Origin: Anaerolineae bacterium
GTDB taxonomy: Bacteria > Chloroflexota > Anaerolineae > Aggregatilineales > Phototrophicaceae
Reading direction: 5' to 3'
DNA length: 64,000 bases
Assembly (NCBI GenBank): GCA_019912965.1
Contig: JAIOHM010000185.1
Location: 62,001-126,000, forward strand
The notes beneath the pieces are model-generated. The model made no database searches, was not told the DNA's origin, and saw nothing but the letters and a program-made list of their open reading frames with translations. Numbering within the stretch: the stretch's first letter is position 1; the number at the start of each line of letters is the position of its first letter. The position numbers were made by a program, and so were the translations under genes. Of the stretch, positions 36,538-43,919 are shown in pieces.

Positions 36538-37143
36538 ATGACCGCCAAACTCGTTGTTCTTATATCTGGTTCTGGTACCAATTTGCAGGCCATTATGGAT
36601 GCTATCACTGAGGGAGTTTTGACTGCCCAAATTGCGCTGGTGGTTTCCAACCGGAAAGCGGCATATGGGCTGACACGCGCCGAAAATGGTGACATTCCAA
36701 CGCTCTATTTCCCCCTTAAACCCTATCTTGATTCGGGGAAAACGCGCACTGATTACGATAGAGATTTAGGTGCAAAGATCAGCCCGCACGAACCCGATTT
36801 AATCGTGTTGGCTGGCTGGATGCACGTTCTGAGTCTGGCATTTCTGGAACAATTTCCGCAGAAGGTCATCAATCTGCATCCTGCCTTACCCGGTGAATTT
36901 CCGGGAACAGACGCTGTTGGCCGCACATTCGCTGCCTATCAAGCAGGTGAGGTTACACACGGCGGCTGCATGGTGCATTACGTTGTGCCAGAAGTGGATG
37001 CAGGACCAGTCATCGCTCATACTATTGTGCCTTTTGAAACCGGCGATACATTGGAAACATTTGAGGCACGATTGCATACGACTGAACATCGCTTAATCGT
37101 GGAAGCGATCCATTTAACGTTGAAGGAAAAAGGACTCGCGTAA
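36538..37143 (+). CDS. purN: Phosphoribosylglycinamide formyltransferase
   Basis: The 201-residue enzyme transfers formyl from 10-formyl-THF to GAR. LISGSGTNLQAI is the N-terminal phosphate loop; INLHPALPGEFPG holds the catalytic histidine, and VVPEVDAGPVI the catalytic aspartate. The usual HPSLLP is HPALPG here, a minor variation. It is the last gene of the purine operon, and its stop lies only 6 bp from the stop of the convergent permease gene. Confidence 0.93.
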   Translation: MTAKLVVLISGSGTNLQAIMDAITEGVLTAQIALVVSNRKAAYGLTRAENGDIPTLYFPLKPYLDSGKTRTDYDRDLGAKISPHEPDLIVLAGWMHVLSLAFLEQFPQKVINLHPALPGEFPGTDAVGRTFAAYQAGEVTHGGCMVHYVVPEVDAGPVIAHTIVPFETGDTLETFEARLHTTEHRLIVEAIHLTLKEKGLA

Positions 37144-37149
37144 AAATGG

Positions 37150-38010
37150 CTATCGCTTCAAACCACTCAGCGCGACACCTTCGACAAAGTACCGCTGCAA
37201 AACCACAAAGATTATTAACATCGGCAGGGTTGCCAACAATGACCCCATCATCAACAGATTCCAAGCGGTGTTGCGTTCGCCTTGCAGCAAACTGATGCCG
37301 ATGGTCACAACCCGTGTATTCGGTGTATTGGCCGCCACCAAAGGAAACAAAAAATCGTTCCATGCCGCTTGTATGGTGATAACGGCGAAAGCAGCCAAAG
37401 CAGGGACAGACAGCGGCAGTGTGATATACCACAATACTTGCAGCGGATTCGCACCGTCCAGCATTGCGGATTCTTCCAGTTCCAGCGGGATTTGCAGAAA
37501 CGCCTGTCGCAGCAGGAAGAGAGCAAAGGCGCTAAACACGCCGGGAACAATGACCGCAGTGAGTGTATTCAGCCAGCCAATTTGCCGCAGCAGAAAATAT
37601 TCAGGGATGATGATGGCCTGAAAGGGTATCATCAACAAACCCAAGCATAAGGCAAATGTGATACTGCGCCCCGGAAACCGAAAACGTGCAAAACCATAGG
37701 CGGCAAGCGAACAGGTCACCAATTGCCCCAGCGTTCGCCCAATGGTAACTAAACCTGAATTCAGTAGATAGCGGTTGAAGTTTGGCGACTGGTCATAAAG
37801 TTTTGCCAGGTTTTCACGGCATACCGGGTTTTGTGGTATCCAGCGAATCGTCAAATTGCTCAATTCAGTGGGCGGTTTACAGGCAGTTGAGGCCATCCAT
37901 AAGAAGGGCAGCACCATCACCACCGCCCCAACCATCAGGATTCCATAGGTCAAAATTCTGATCGGTAAACCGAGGTCGGATGACGGGGATGTTTGGTCAA
38001 CAAATTCCAC
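37150..38010 (-). CDS. Carbohydrate-type ABC transporter permease (UgpE/MalG-like)
   Basis: The 286-residue permease has six predicted helices and the EAA loop LEESAMLDGANPLQVLWYITLP about 90 residues from the C-terminus. It starts at a GTG (38010) that overlaps the stop of the other permease by one base (TAGTG), so the two should be made at similar levels. No ATPase gene is nearby; CUT1-family importers often share one MsmX/UgpC-type ATPase encoded elsewhere. Confidence 0.88.
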   Translation of the reverse strand: MEFVDQTSPSSDLGLPIRILTYGILMVGAVVMVLPFLWMASTACKPPTELSNLTIRWIPQNPVCRENLAKLYDQSPNFNRYLLNSGLVTIGRTLGQLVTCSLAAYGFARFRFPGRSITFALCLGLLMIPFQAIIIPEYFLLRQIGWLNTLTAVIVPGVFSAFALFLLRQAFLQIPLELEESAMLDGANPLQVLWYITLPLSVPALAAFAVITIQAAWNDFLFPLVAANTPNTRVVTIGISLLQGERNTAWNLLMMGSLLATLPMLIIFVVLQRYFVEGVALSGLKR

Positions 38011-38942
38011 TATGTTCCCCCTTCTGCCTCGTAATAGACCCAGCGCCGTTGGAGCACCAACTGGAACACCGTAAAACCCAAAATAATTAGAAACAAAACC
38101 AGTGCAATAGCAGATGCATAACCGAATTCTGATTGGATGAACCCGGTATTGTATAGCAAATAGGAAAGCGTTGTAGCGCTGCCCCCCACTCCACCCCGCG
38201 TTGTGCGCGCCGTCATAATGTAAACCTGATCAAAAACCTGAAAGGCGTTGATGCTCGTCAACACCAGCACCAGAAATATGGTAGGCGTAAGTAATGGAAG
38301 GGTTACATAGAGAAAGAGCTGCCAACGAGTCGCACCATCAATCAGTGCCGCCTCGTGCAGTACACGGGGAATATTTTGTAACCCCGCGAGGAACAGAATC
38401 ATATCGAAACCCAACCGCTGCCAGATCATCACCACACCTACAGGAATCAACACCAGATCAGGATGAGTCAGCCAGGGAGTATCCCGCCCGCCCAATCCAG
38501 CAAAGAGATTGCCGATTAATCCATAACGGGGTTGAAAAATCCATGTCCAGACAATGGAGGCAACCACAGTTGAAGTGACTACTGGCAGAAAATACAGCAC
38601 ACGGAAAACCGTTCGCCCTCTCAAACGCTGATTGAGCAGCAAGGCTACTCCGAGTGCCAATGTTACCCCGGTTGGAACGCTCAACAGGAACAGTTTAAAG
38701 GTGTTTCCAGCCGCCTGCCAGAATGCACTATCCTGCGCAAGGCGGGAAAAGTTATCCAGACCAATTGGTACAGGTGGCTTGATGCCATTCCACTCAACGA
38801 GGGATGTTAAAAAGGTATTCAGCGCTGGAAGACCAAAGAAAAACATCAATCCAATAACATTGGGGGCAACCAACGCCATCCCCCATAATGCCCGACGGCG
38901 GCTGAGCGGCGTGCGACCCAACAGATTCAGCAAAATCATCAT
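38010..38942 (-). CDS. Carbohydrate-type ABC transporter permease (UgpA/MalF-like)
   Basis: The 310-residue permease has six predicted helices and the EAA loop LHEAALIDGATRWQLFLYVTLP. The longest open frame starts at 38996, inside the terminator hairpin; the tandem ATGs at 38942/38939 give the expected short N-terminus before RTPLSRRRALWG. Expression depends on read-through from the binding-protein gene or on an unseen promoter. Confidence 0.87.
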   Translation of the reverse strand: MMILLNLLGRTPLSRRRALWGMALVAPNVIGLMFFFGLPALNTFLTSLVEWNGIKPPVPIGLDNFSRLAQDSAFWQAAGNTFKLFLLSVPTGVTLALGVALLLNQRLRGRTVFRVLYFLPVVTSTVVASIVWTWIFQPRYGLIGNLFAGLGGRDTPWLTHPDLVLIPVGVVMIWQRLGFDMILFLAGLQNIPRVLHEAALIDGATRWQLFLYVTLPLLTPTIFLVLVLTSINAFQVFDQVYIMTARTTRGGVGGSATTLSYLLYNTGFIQSEFGYASAIALVLFLIILGFTVFQLVLQRRWVYYEAEGGT

Positions 38943-38960
38943 GCGCGTGTGTAGAGATGC

Positions 38961-38994
38961 AAAAAAAGAGGAGTGACAATCATTGCCACTCCTC
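38961..38994 (-). terminator. Attenuating terminator between binding protein and permeases
   Basis: On the minus strand GAGGAGTG (38994-38987) pairs with CACTCCTC (38975-38968), and seven U residues follow (38967-38961). It lies between the stop of the binding-protein gene and the start of the first permease, and would leave binding protein in excess over membrane parts. Confidence 0.85.
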
Positions 38995-39007
38995 ATCAGT
39001 TATTTTA

Positions 39008-40315
39008 CTATTGAAGCTCTGGAAGGTGTGTTTCAATGAAATCACACGCGTCTTGGGTCGCATCGCTAACACTCATCCCCAAGTCAAAGATATTGATAAC
39101 CAGTTCAGTGTTAATCTTATCCCAGATTTCCTCAAATACAGTTACGCCCTGCGAGTCGTTAATCGCATCCACAAACGTCTGAATATTCACGTCGGTATCC
39201 CCGAACGAGTTAATCCACTGCTGCTGAAGCGCGGGATTAGCGGGAGACACACCGCCAGCATCCGCGAAGTAGGCCTGCCCTTCATCGCTGGAAAGGAACA
39301 GAATCAGGTTCGCAGCCAAATCAGCGTTCGGCGTATTGGCCGAAGCTACATAACCAACCGAATGAAGAATAGAACGACTACGCTCGGTATCCGGGTTTTT
39401 GGGTAGCGTCACGACATCCCAATTGAAAGCAGCCTGTTCAAAAGCCGTCGGCAGTTTCCACGAGCCACCTGCAACCATCGCCACTTTACCTGCCAACCAG
39501 AAGTTAAAAGCATCGTCTGCAGAGGCACCACCCAAAACTGAAACGCTGGGCATATACCCCTGATCATACAAACCTTTCAGAAAATCCAATGCTCCAATAC
39601 TGCTGGCTTCGGTCAGTGTGCATTGGGTACGTCCCAGCCCGACAATTGGGGGGATACCAGTCGCGGCAATCCAATTGGGATAGCCAGCCTGGTATTCCGA
39701 ATAGACAGATGCACCATATATATCCTGTTCGGGATTAGTCAATGCCGCTGCTGCTGCCGCGAAACCGTTCCAATCCCATGCTTTGGAGGGATATGGAATA
39801 CCCGCTGCATCAAACAGGTCTTTATTGTAGTAAATCGCTATCGTATCCCAGTTTACGGGGGTAGCGTGAAGATCACTATTTTCGCCCCAACGGTATGGGT
39901 CAATCATACCGGAACCCCAGAGTGCGGTATCTACCCCTGCGGCATCCAGATAAGGCTGCAAATCAAGCAGTGCATCATTATTGGCGTAGAAGTAAAAGCG
40001 ATCTTGCGAGATATTAAACACATCCGGCATGTTGCCGCCTGCCACATTGGTTTTCAGCAAATCCCAATACTGCTGCCAGGGCTGCACCTGAAGATCGACC
40101 TCCGCGCCGGGACAATAATTGGTCTTCCAATCCTCAATCGACTCACCAATGATCGTCGCCCAATTTTCATCCCACACCCACATCGTCAGGTTACCGGGGG
40201 CGGCACAGGGCTGAGCAGCAATCGCTGGCGCATCCTGAGCCTGCACCAAACCAACGCTTGTGAACGCCAGCACAAATGCCATCCACAGAGCAAAGCGCCG
40301 TTTCACACTCAACAT
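39008..40315 (-). CDS. Carbohydrate-type ABC transporter substrate-binding protein
   Basis: The 435-residue protein has a signal peptide (basic start MLSVKRRFALWMAF, cut probably after VQA near residue 26). Family landmarks of the CUT1 binding proteins include LTMWVWDEN, GNMPDVFNISQDRFYFYAN, WDTIAIYYNKDLFDAAGIPYP and VAMVAGGSWKLP. The ligand cannot be deduced; sugars, oligosaccharides or glycerol phosphate are usual. GAGGAG precedes the ATG. It is followed by an attenuating terminator and two permeases. Confidence 0.88.
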   Translation of the reverse strand: MLSVKRRFALWMAFVLAFTSVGLVQAQDAPAIAAQPCAAPGNLTMWVWDENWATIIGESIEDWKTNYCPGAEVDLQVQPWQQYWDLLKTNVAGGNMPDVFNISQDRFYFYANNDALLDLQPYLDAAGVDTALWGSGMIDPYRWGENSDLHATPVNWDTIAIYYNKDLFDAAGIPYPSKAWDWNGFAAAAAALTNPEQDIYGASVYSEYQAGYPNWIAATGIPPIVGLGRTQCTLTEASSIGALDFLKGLYDQGYMPSVSVLGGASADDAFNFWLAGKVAMVAGGSWKLPTAFEQAAFNWDVVTLPKNPDTERSRSILHSVGYVASANTPNADLAANLILFLSSDEGQAYFADAGGVSPANPALQQQWINSFGDTDVNIQTFVDAINDSQGVTVFEEIWDKINTELVINIFDLGMSVSDATQDACDFIETHLPELQ

Positions 40316-40419
40316 GCGGTTTTCTCCTCAACCTAATTTAGAAGTGAAGAATTATCGAGGTTCTCAGGGCACAACCTTATCCAACCCGCTCAAAAGTTGC
40401 AAACAAATTTACAGTGGAC

Positions 40420-40863
40420 TTATTCGCTGCTGCCGCCTGACCAACTGCCAAAATCGGATTTGTCATTTGGAGGTGGGGCAGATGGTTGGGGTTTGGGTTT
40501 GGCTGCACCGTTGCCTTCTGGAACAGCAGATTGTGTATTGGGGGTATTGACAGATACACTGGCTTCTTTCAAGGTATCCTCAATCGGCTTCGTTACAGGC
40601 GACATGACTTTCTGAACCTGCTGGTTAAATTGCCGATTTAGGTTGCCATGCTTGGGAAGCTCTTTAGGCAGTTCTACATCAACACCCGACTCTTTGAGTT
40701 CCTGTTGCACGGCACTCATCACTTCTGCCCACATCGCTCGTAGCTTTGCCATGTAGGTACCCAGCACATAAGCCCACTGAATCATGCGCTTCGGCCCGGC
40801 AACCACCAGCATAACAATCAGAATCGCAATGAGTTCAGCGCCACCAATACCCAGAATGTCCAT
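40420..40863 (-). CDS. TatA/TatB-family twin-arginine translocase subunit
   Basis: The 147-residue protein starts MDILGIGGAELIAILIVMLVVAGPKRM, a short membrane helix followed by a Gly-Pro hinge and an amphipathic helix, the TatA/B plan. A long C-terminal tail rich in Pro, Ser and Asn is low-complexity. The hinge reads AGPKRM rather than the usual FGPxKLP. No tatC is adjacent. It has its own promoter inside the end of the preceding dehydrogenase gene. Confidence 0.75.
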   Translation of the reverse strand: MDILGIGGAELIAILIVMLVVAGPKRMIQWAYVLGTYMAKLRAMWAEVMSAVQQELKESGVDVELPKELPKHGNLNRQFNQQVQKVMSPVTKPIEDTLKEASVSVNTPNTQSAVPEGNGAAKPKPQPSAPPPNDKSDFGSWSGGSSE

Positions 40864-40903
40864 CTTGTTCCCTTAAACTCACCCTGCGCGAACTTTCAAG
40901 CGC

Positions 40904-40932
40904 ATTATAACCCCGCGCTCAGGCTTATCCAA
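40904..40932 (-). promoter_or_regulatory. Sigma-70-type promoter of the tatA/B-like gene
   Basis: On the minus strand TTGGAT (40932-40927) and a perfect TATAAT (40909-40904) are separated by 17 bp. The -35 overlaps the last codons of the zinc dehydrogenase gene. Transcription would start about 33 bp before the ATG at 40863. Confidence 0.55.
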
Positions 40933-41974
40933 CGGATGAATTGGGCATAACCACCGCCCGCACTACCCCATCCTGATAAAGTGCCGCTGTCTCGAAGGCC
41001 TCGCCCGTCTGATCGAGCGTAAAGCGATGCGTCGCCAATTTTTCAAGATCAACCAACCCGCTGGCCGCCAATTGAATCGATGCTGGATAAACATGTTTCA
41101 TCCGGCGCGAAGGTTGGACGAAAAGTTCCTTACGCCGCAGGGCAGAAGCGCGCAGGGTAATAAAATCTTCTGCTGGAATGCCCACAATGATAACCCGACC
41201 GCCGAAACGCGCCACATCCACACACTGATTGGTTGTATCGGCAGCCCAGGCCGCTTCCAATGCTACATCAACACCCCGTTTATTGGTCATCCGCAAAATT
41301 TCGGCCACCACATCCACTTGATCAGTATTGAGGATTTCATCAGCCCCATAATAAGCAGCCAGATCAAGCCGCCAGGGATGGCGATCTGTCGCAAAAATAC
41401 GCCGTGCCCCGGCTAATCGTGCCAAGCGGATGAGCAGCAAACCAATTGCACCACAGCCAATCACTGCCACATCATCACCAATTTGAATCTGCGCCAATCG
41501 ATTAGCGTGCAGCGCCACACCCAAGGGTTCAAGAAGTGCCACACTAGCATCAGAAATCACGTTCGGCACAGGCACAAGACAACGCGCCGGATGTACCATG
41601 CGTTCCCGTAACGCGCCGTGATGCGGCCAGAGTCCCATAAAAATCAATTGTTCGCAAAGATGGACATCACCCGCCTGACATCGTTCACATACACCGCAAG
41701 AAGTCGCCGGATCAATGGCAACCCGCTGCCCAATAGAAAAGGCTTCATCTACATCTGGCCCAAGAGCCACAACAACGCCAGCGGCTTCATGACCCAATGT
41801 CAATGGGCCGTCAGTTGTTATGCCGCCAATATTGCCCAAGAGATAGGTATGCAAATCACTGCCACAAATACCCACTGCTGTCACATCCACCAACACCTGC
41901 CCTGGGCCGGGTTCGGCATCATTGACTTGTTCAATGCGAATATCACGCGGGCCATAAAAGGATGCTGTTTTCAT
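40925..41974 (-). CDS. Zinc-dependent MDR alcohol/polyol dehydrogenase
   Basis: The 349-residue enzyme has the catalytic zinc site (GICGSDLHTY, GHEAAGVV), a structural zinc site with four cysteines (CGVCERCQAGDVHLC), and the NAD-binding loop VIGCGAIGLLLIRLA. It resembles sorbitol/threonine dehydrogenases; the natural substrate is probably a sugar alcohol or similar diol given the carbohydrate importer downstream. It lies 11 bp after the iron-dependent dehydrogenase gene. Confidence 0.85.
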   Translation of the reverse strand: MKTASFYGPRDIRIEQVNDAEPGPGQVLVDVTAVGICGSDLHTYLLGNIGGITTDGPLTLGHEAAGVVVALGPDVDEAFSIGQRVAIDPATSCGVCERCQAGDVHLCEQLIFMGLWPHHGALRERMVHPARCLVPVPNVISDASVALLEPLGVALHANRLAQIQIGDDVAVIGCGAIGLLLIRLARLAGARRIFATDRHPWRLDLAAYYGADEILNTDQVDVVAEILRMTNKRGVDVALEAAWAADTTNQCVDVARFGGRVIIVGIPAEDFITLRASALRRKELFVQPSRRMKHVYPASIQLAASGLVDLEKLATHRFTLDQTGEAFETAALYQDGVVRAVVMPNSSVG

Positions 41975-41985
41975 TGATGCCTCGT

Positions 41986-43140
41986 TTAGTATGCTCGTGC
42001 CAGAATTTGACGCATTTCGTCGGTCGTCAGTTTGATGGGGTTGCCCTGCATCGAACTGGCAACCGCCGATTTTTCGATGAGCGACGGATAATCCGCTTCA
42101 GTTAACCCATAAGTGCTCAAAGGAGGAATATTCAAAGCCGCACAGAGTTCGTGTACCCATTGGGCGCCATCTTCAGCAGTGGCAGTTTCGCGTCCGGTCA
42201 GCAATCGTCCAACTTCGCTATAGCGCTGCATTGCTTCTCCATTAGCGTCGCGTTCGCGCAGCGCCTTTATATTCGTATCCATCACAAATGGCAGCAATCG
42301 CGCACAGATTGCGCCATGTGGAGCATCAAACATCCCGCCAAATGGCCCGGCAAATCCATGTACAGCACCTAGTTTGGCATTCGCCAAAGCCAAGCCACCA
42401 AAGAGACTGGTCAGTGCCATATCCTCACGGGCAGCAGCATCGTCGCCCTGTTCATACGCCCGCCGCAAGGAACGTGCAGCCCGTCCTATACCTTCCCGGC
42501 AGAAAGCATCTGTCATCGGGTTGGCCTTGTTAGAAACGAAGGGTTCAATCACCTGTGTCAATGCATCCAATCCGGTTTGGGCGGTCACATCCGGTGGCAG
42601 GCCGTGTGTCAGCGACGGGTCAACAATGGCAACCCGCGCCAGCATCAAAGGGCTGCGAAGGCTGACTTTCACGCGATGTTTGGTTGAAGCAAGAACAGCG
42701 TTGCTGGTAACTTCTGAACCTGTTCCAGCGGTGGTTGGGATAGCAATAAAGGGCACAGAAGGATATTTGACTGGCTGCCCACGCCCAATCACTTCCAGAT
42801 AATCCAGCGGATCGCCCGGATTGGTCAGCAAGGCTGCAATCGCTTTACCTGTATCCAATGCGCTACCACCGCCAAACCCAATCACCATGTCACAGTCAGC
42901 ATCACGCGCCTGCTGCGCGCCTTCCCGCGCCATCTCGACACTGGGTTCACTAATCACCGAAAGCAGTGTTGTGTGAACATCTTGTTCATGCAATAGGGTC
43001 AATAATTCAGAAGCCCGTTCCGCCTTGCCGCCAACCACAATCAGCGCATGTTGCCCCATCTGTGCAGCCAGTTTGCCAACTTCGTTTAACACCCCTGCAC
43101 CAAAAATGATTTTGGTCGCGGTCGCAAATTCAAAACGCAT
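41986..43140 (-). CDS. Iron-containing alcohol dehydrogenase
   Basis: The 384-residue group III dehydrogenase has the NAD(P)-binding GFGGGSALDTGKA motif, TTAGTGSEVT, and metal ligands in TGLDALTQ and in GAVHGFAGPFGGMFDAPHGAICA. The start is the ATG at 43140, four bases after the monooxygenase stop with GGGTAGGG just upstream; the longer frame overlaps that gene. Maleylacetate reductase or 1,3-propanediol-type activity are possible; the context favours aldehyde or alcohol handling in sugar catabolism. Confidence 0.87.
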   Translation of the reverse strand: MRFEFATATKIIFGAGVLNEVGKLAAQMGQHALIVVGGKAERASELLTLLHEQDVHTTLLSVISEPSVEMAREGAQQARDADCDMVIGFGGGSALDTGKAIAALLTNPGDPLDYLEVIGRGQPVKYPSVPFIAIPTTAGTGSEVTSNAVLASTKHRVKVSLRSPLMLARVAIVDPSLTHGLPPDVTAQTGLDALTQVIEPFVSNKANPMTDAFCREGIGRAARSLRRAYEQGDDAAAREDMALTSLFGGLALANAKLGAVHGFAGPFGGMFDAPHGAICARLLPFVMDTNIKALRERDANGEAMQRYSEVGRLLTGRETATAEDGAQWVHELCAALNIPPLSTYGLTEADYPSLIEKSAVASSMQGNPIKLTTDEMRQILARAY

Positions 43141-43144
43141 CACC

Positions 43145-43453
43145 CTACCCCCAGTTTGCATCATCCGGGAAAAGATTGGTGTAGCGGATGCCCACACGCG
43201 GTTCGGCCATCATATCGGTAACCGTATCACGCCACTTTAGATAATGTGCTGTTTCCCGATGTTTGGGTGGATCATCTTCCGTTCGATATACCTCATACAA
43301 CACAAAGCGCGTTGGATCGTCGTTTTGCTGGAGCACATCAAAGCGCAGAATACCTGCTTCCTGAAGGCTGTTACGTGCATTTTCCAGTGAGGCCGTTTTG
43401 AATGCTTCCACAAATTCCGGCTTCACATGAATATTTATAATAGCGATCAGCAT
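43145..43453 (-). CDS. Antibiotic biosynthesis monooxygenase (ABM) / LsrG-like domain protein
   Basis: This 102-residue single-domain protein has the ferredoxin-like ABM fold pattern: [38 protein letters not shown], and [12 protein letters not shown]. The closest style is LsrG/YgiN, small cofactor-free enzymes acting on quinols or phosphorylated autoinducer-2. It is the first gene of a set with two dehydrogenases. The substrate is unknown. Confidence 0.82.
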   Translation of the reverse strand: MLIAIINIHVKPEFVEAFKTASLENARNSLQEAGILRFDVLQQNDDPTRFVLYEVYRTEDDPPKHRETAHYLKWRDTVTDMMAEPRVGIRYTNLFPDDANWG

Positions 43454-43549
43454 ATGAAATCCCTTTACTCAATAACTGGCGCAATCTTAGCCAGTCCCAG
43501 CCCGTCACGCAATCTATAGGAAACAGTTCCCAAAATCTTTGTTACAATC

Positions 43550-43579
43550 TGGACGGACATAAAAATTGTGCCTTATAAT
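43550..43579 (+). promoter_or_regulatory. Promoter of the small HEAT-repeat gene
   Basis: TGGACG (43550-43555) and a perfect TATAAT (43574-43579) are 18 bp apart. The start of transcription near 43586 excludes upstream start codons and supports the ATG at 43611. Confidence 0.6.
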
Positions 43580-43610
43580 TGCCTACACAAACTGGATGAA
43601 AAGGGTTCGT

Positions 43611-43862
43611 ATGGACTCGCCAACCTCAGCAACGAAACGCATTGTCAACTACCATATCTCGCGGTTACAGGACAAGAGCCGCGATGTTCGTCTAAAAGCC
43701 ATTGCCGAACTGGCACTGCTGCCAGACACGGATGCACTCAACGCCCTGCGCTCTGTATTTGAAAATGACGAAGATGTCGAAGTCCGTCGCGCAGCACAGG
43801 AAGCCGGACGCGCTGTATTCGTGAAGATCAAAGAACAGGACGATGGCAGTGTAAGTTCTTAA
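43611..43862 (+). CDS. Small HEAT-repeat-like protein
   Basis: The 83-residue soluble protein contains two helical hairpins of the HEAT/PBS-lyase kind: SRDVRLKAIAELALLPDTDALNALRSVF and DEDVEVRRAAQEAGRAVFVKI. AAGGG lies six bases before the ATG. Such repeats bind proteins; no catalytic residues are apparent and no partner is suggested by the neighbours. It converges on valS. Confidence 0.7.
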   Translation: MDSPTSATKRIVNYHISRLQDKSRDVRLKAIAELALLPDTDALNALRSVFENDEDVEVRRAAQEAGRAVFVKIKEQDDGSVSS

Positions 43863-43880
43863 ATCAGCAACATCGATATA

Positions 43881-43914
43881 AATGTAGAGGCGTCTCGCGA
43901 GACGCCTCTACATT
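43881..43914. repeat. Perfect 34-bp palindrome between convergent genes
   Basis: The sequence from AATGTAGAGG to CCTCTACATT is exactly self-complementary over 34 bases with no central spacer. It lies in the 57-bp gap between the HEAT-repeat gene and valS. No U tract follows in either direction. It may be a dispersed repeat, an mRNA 3'-end stabiliser or a two-way terminator. Confidence 0.8.
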
Positions 43915-43919
43915 ATGAC

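Noticed and set aside
38943-38996. Longer frame of the UgpA-like permease
   Set aside because: The extra codons lie in a rho-independent terminator hairpin.
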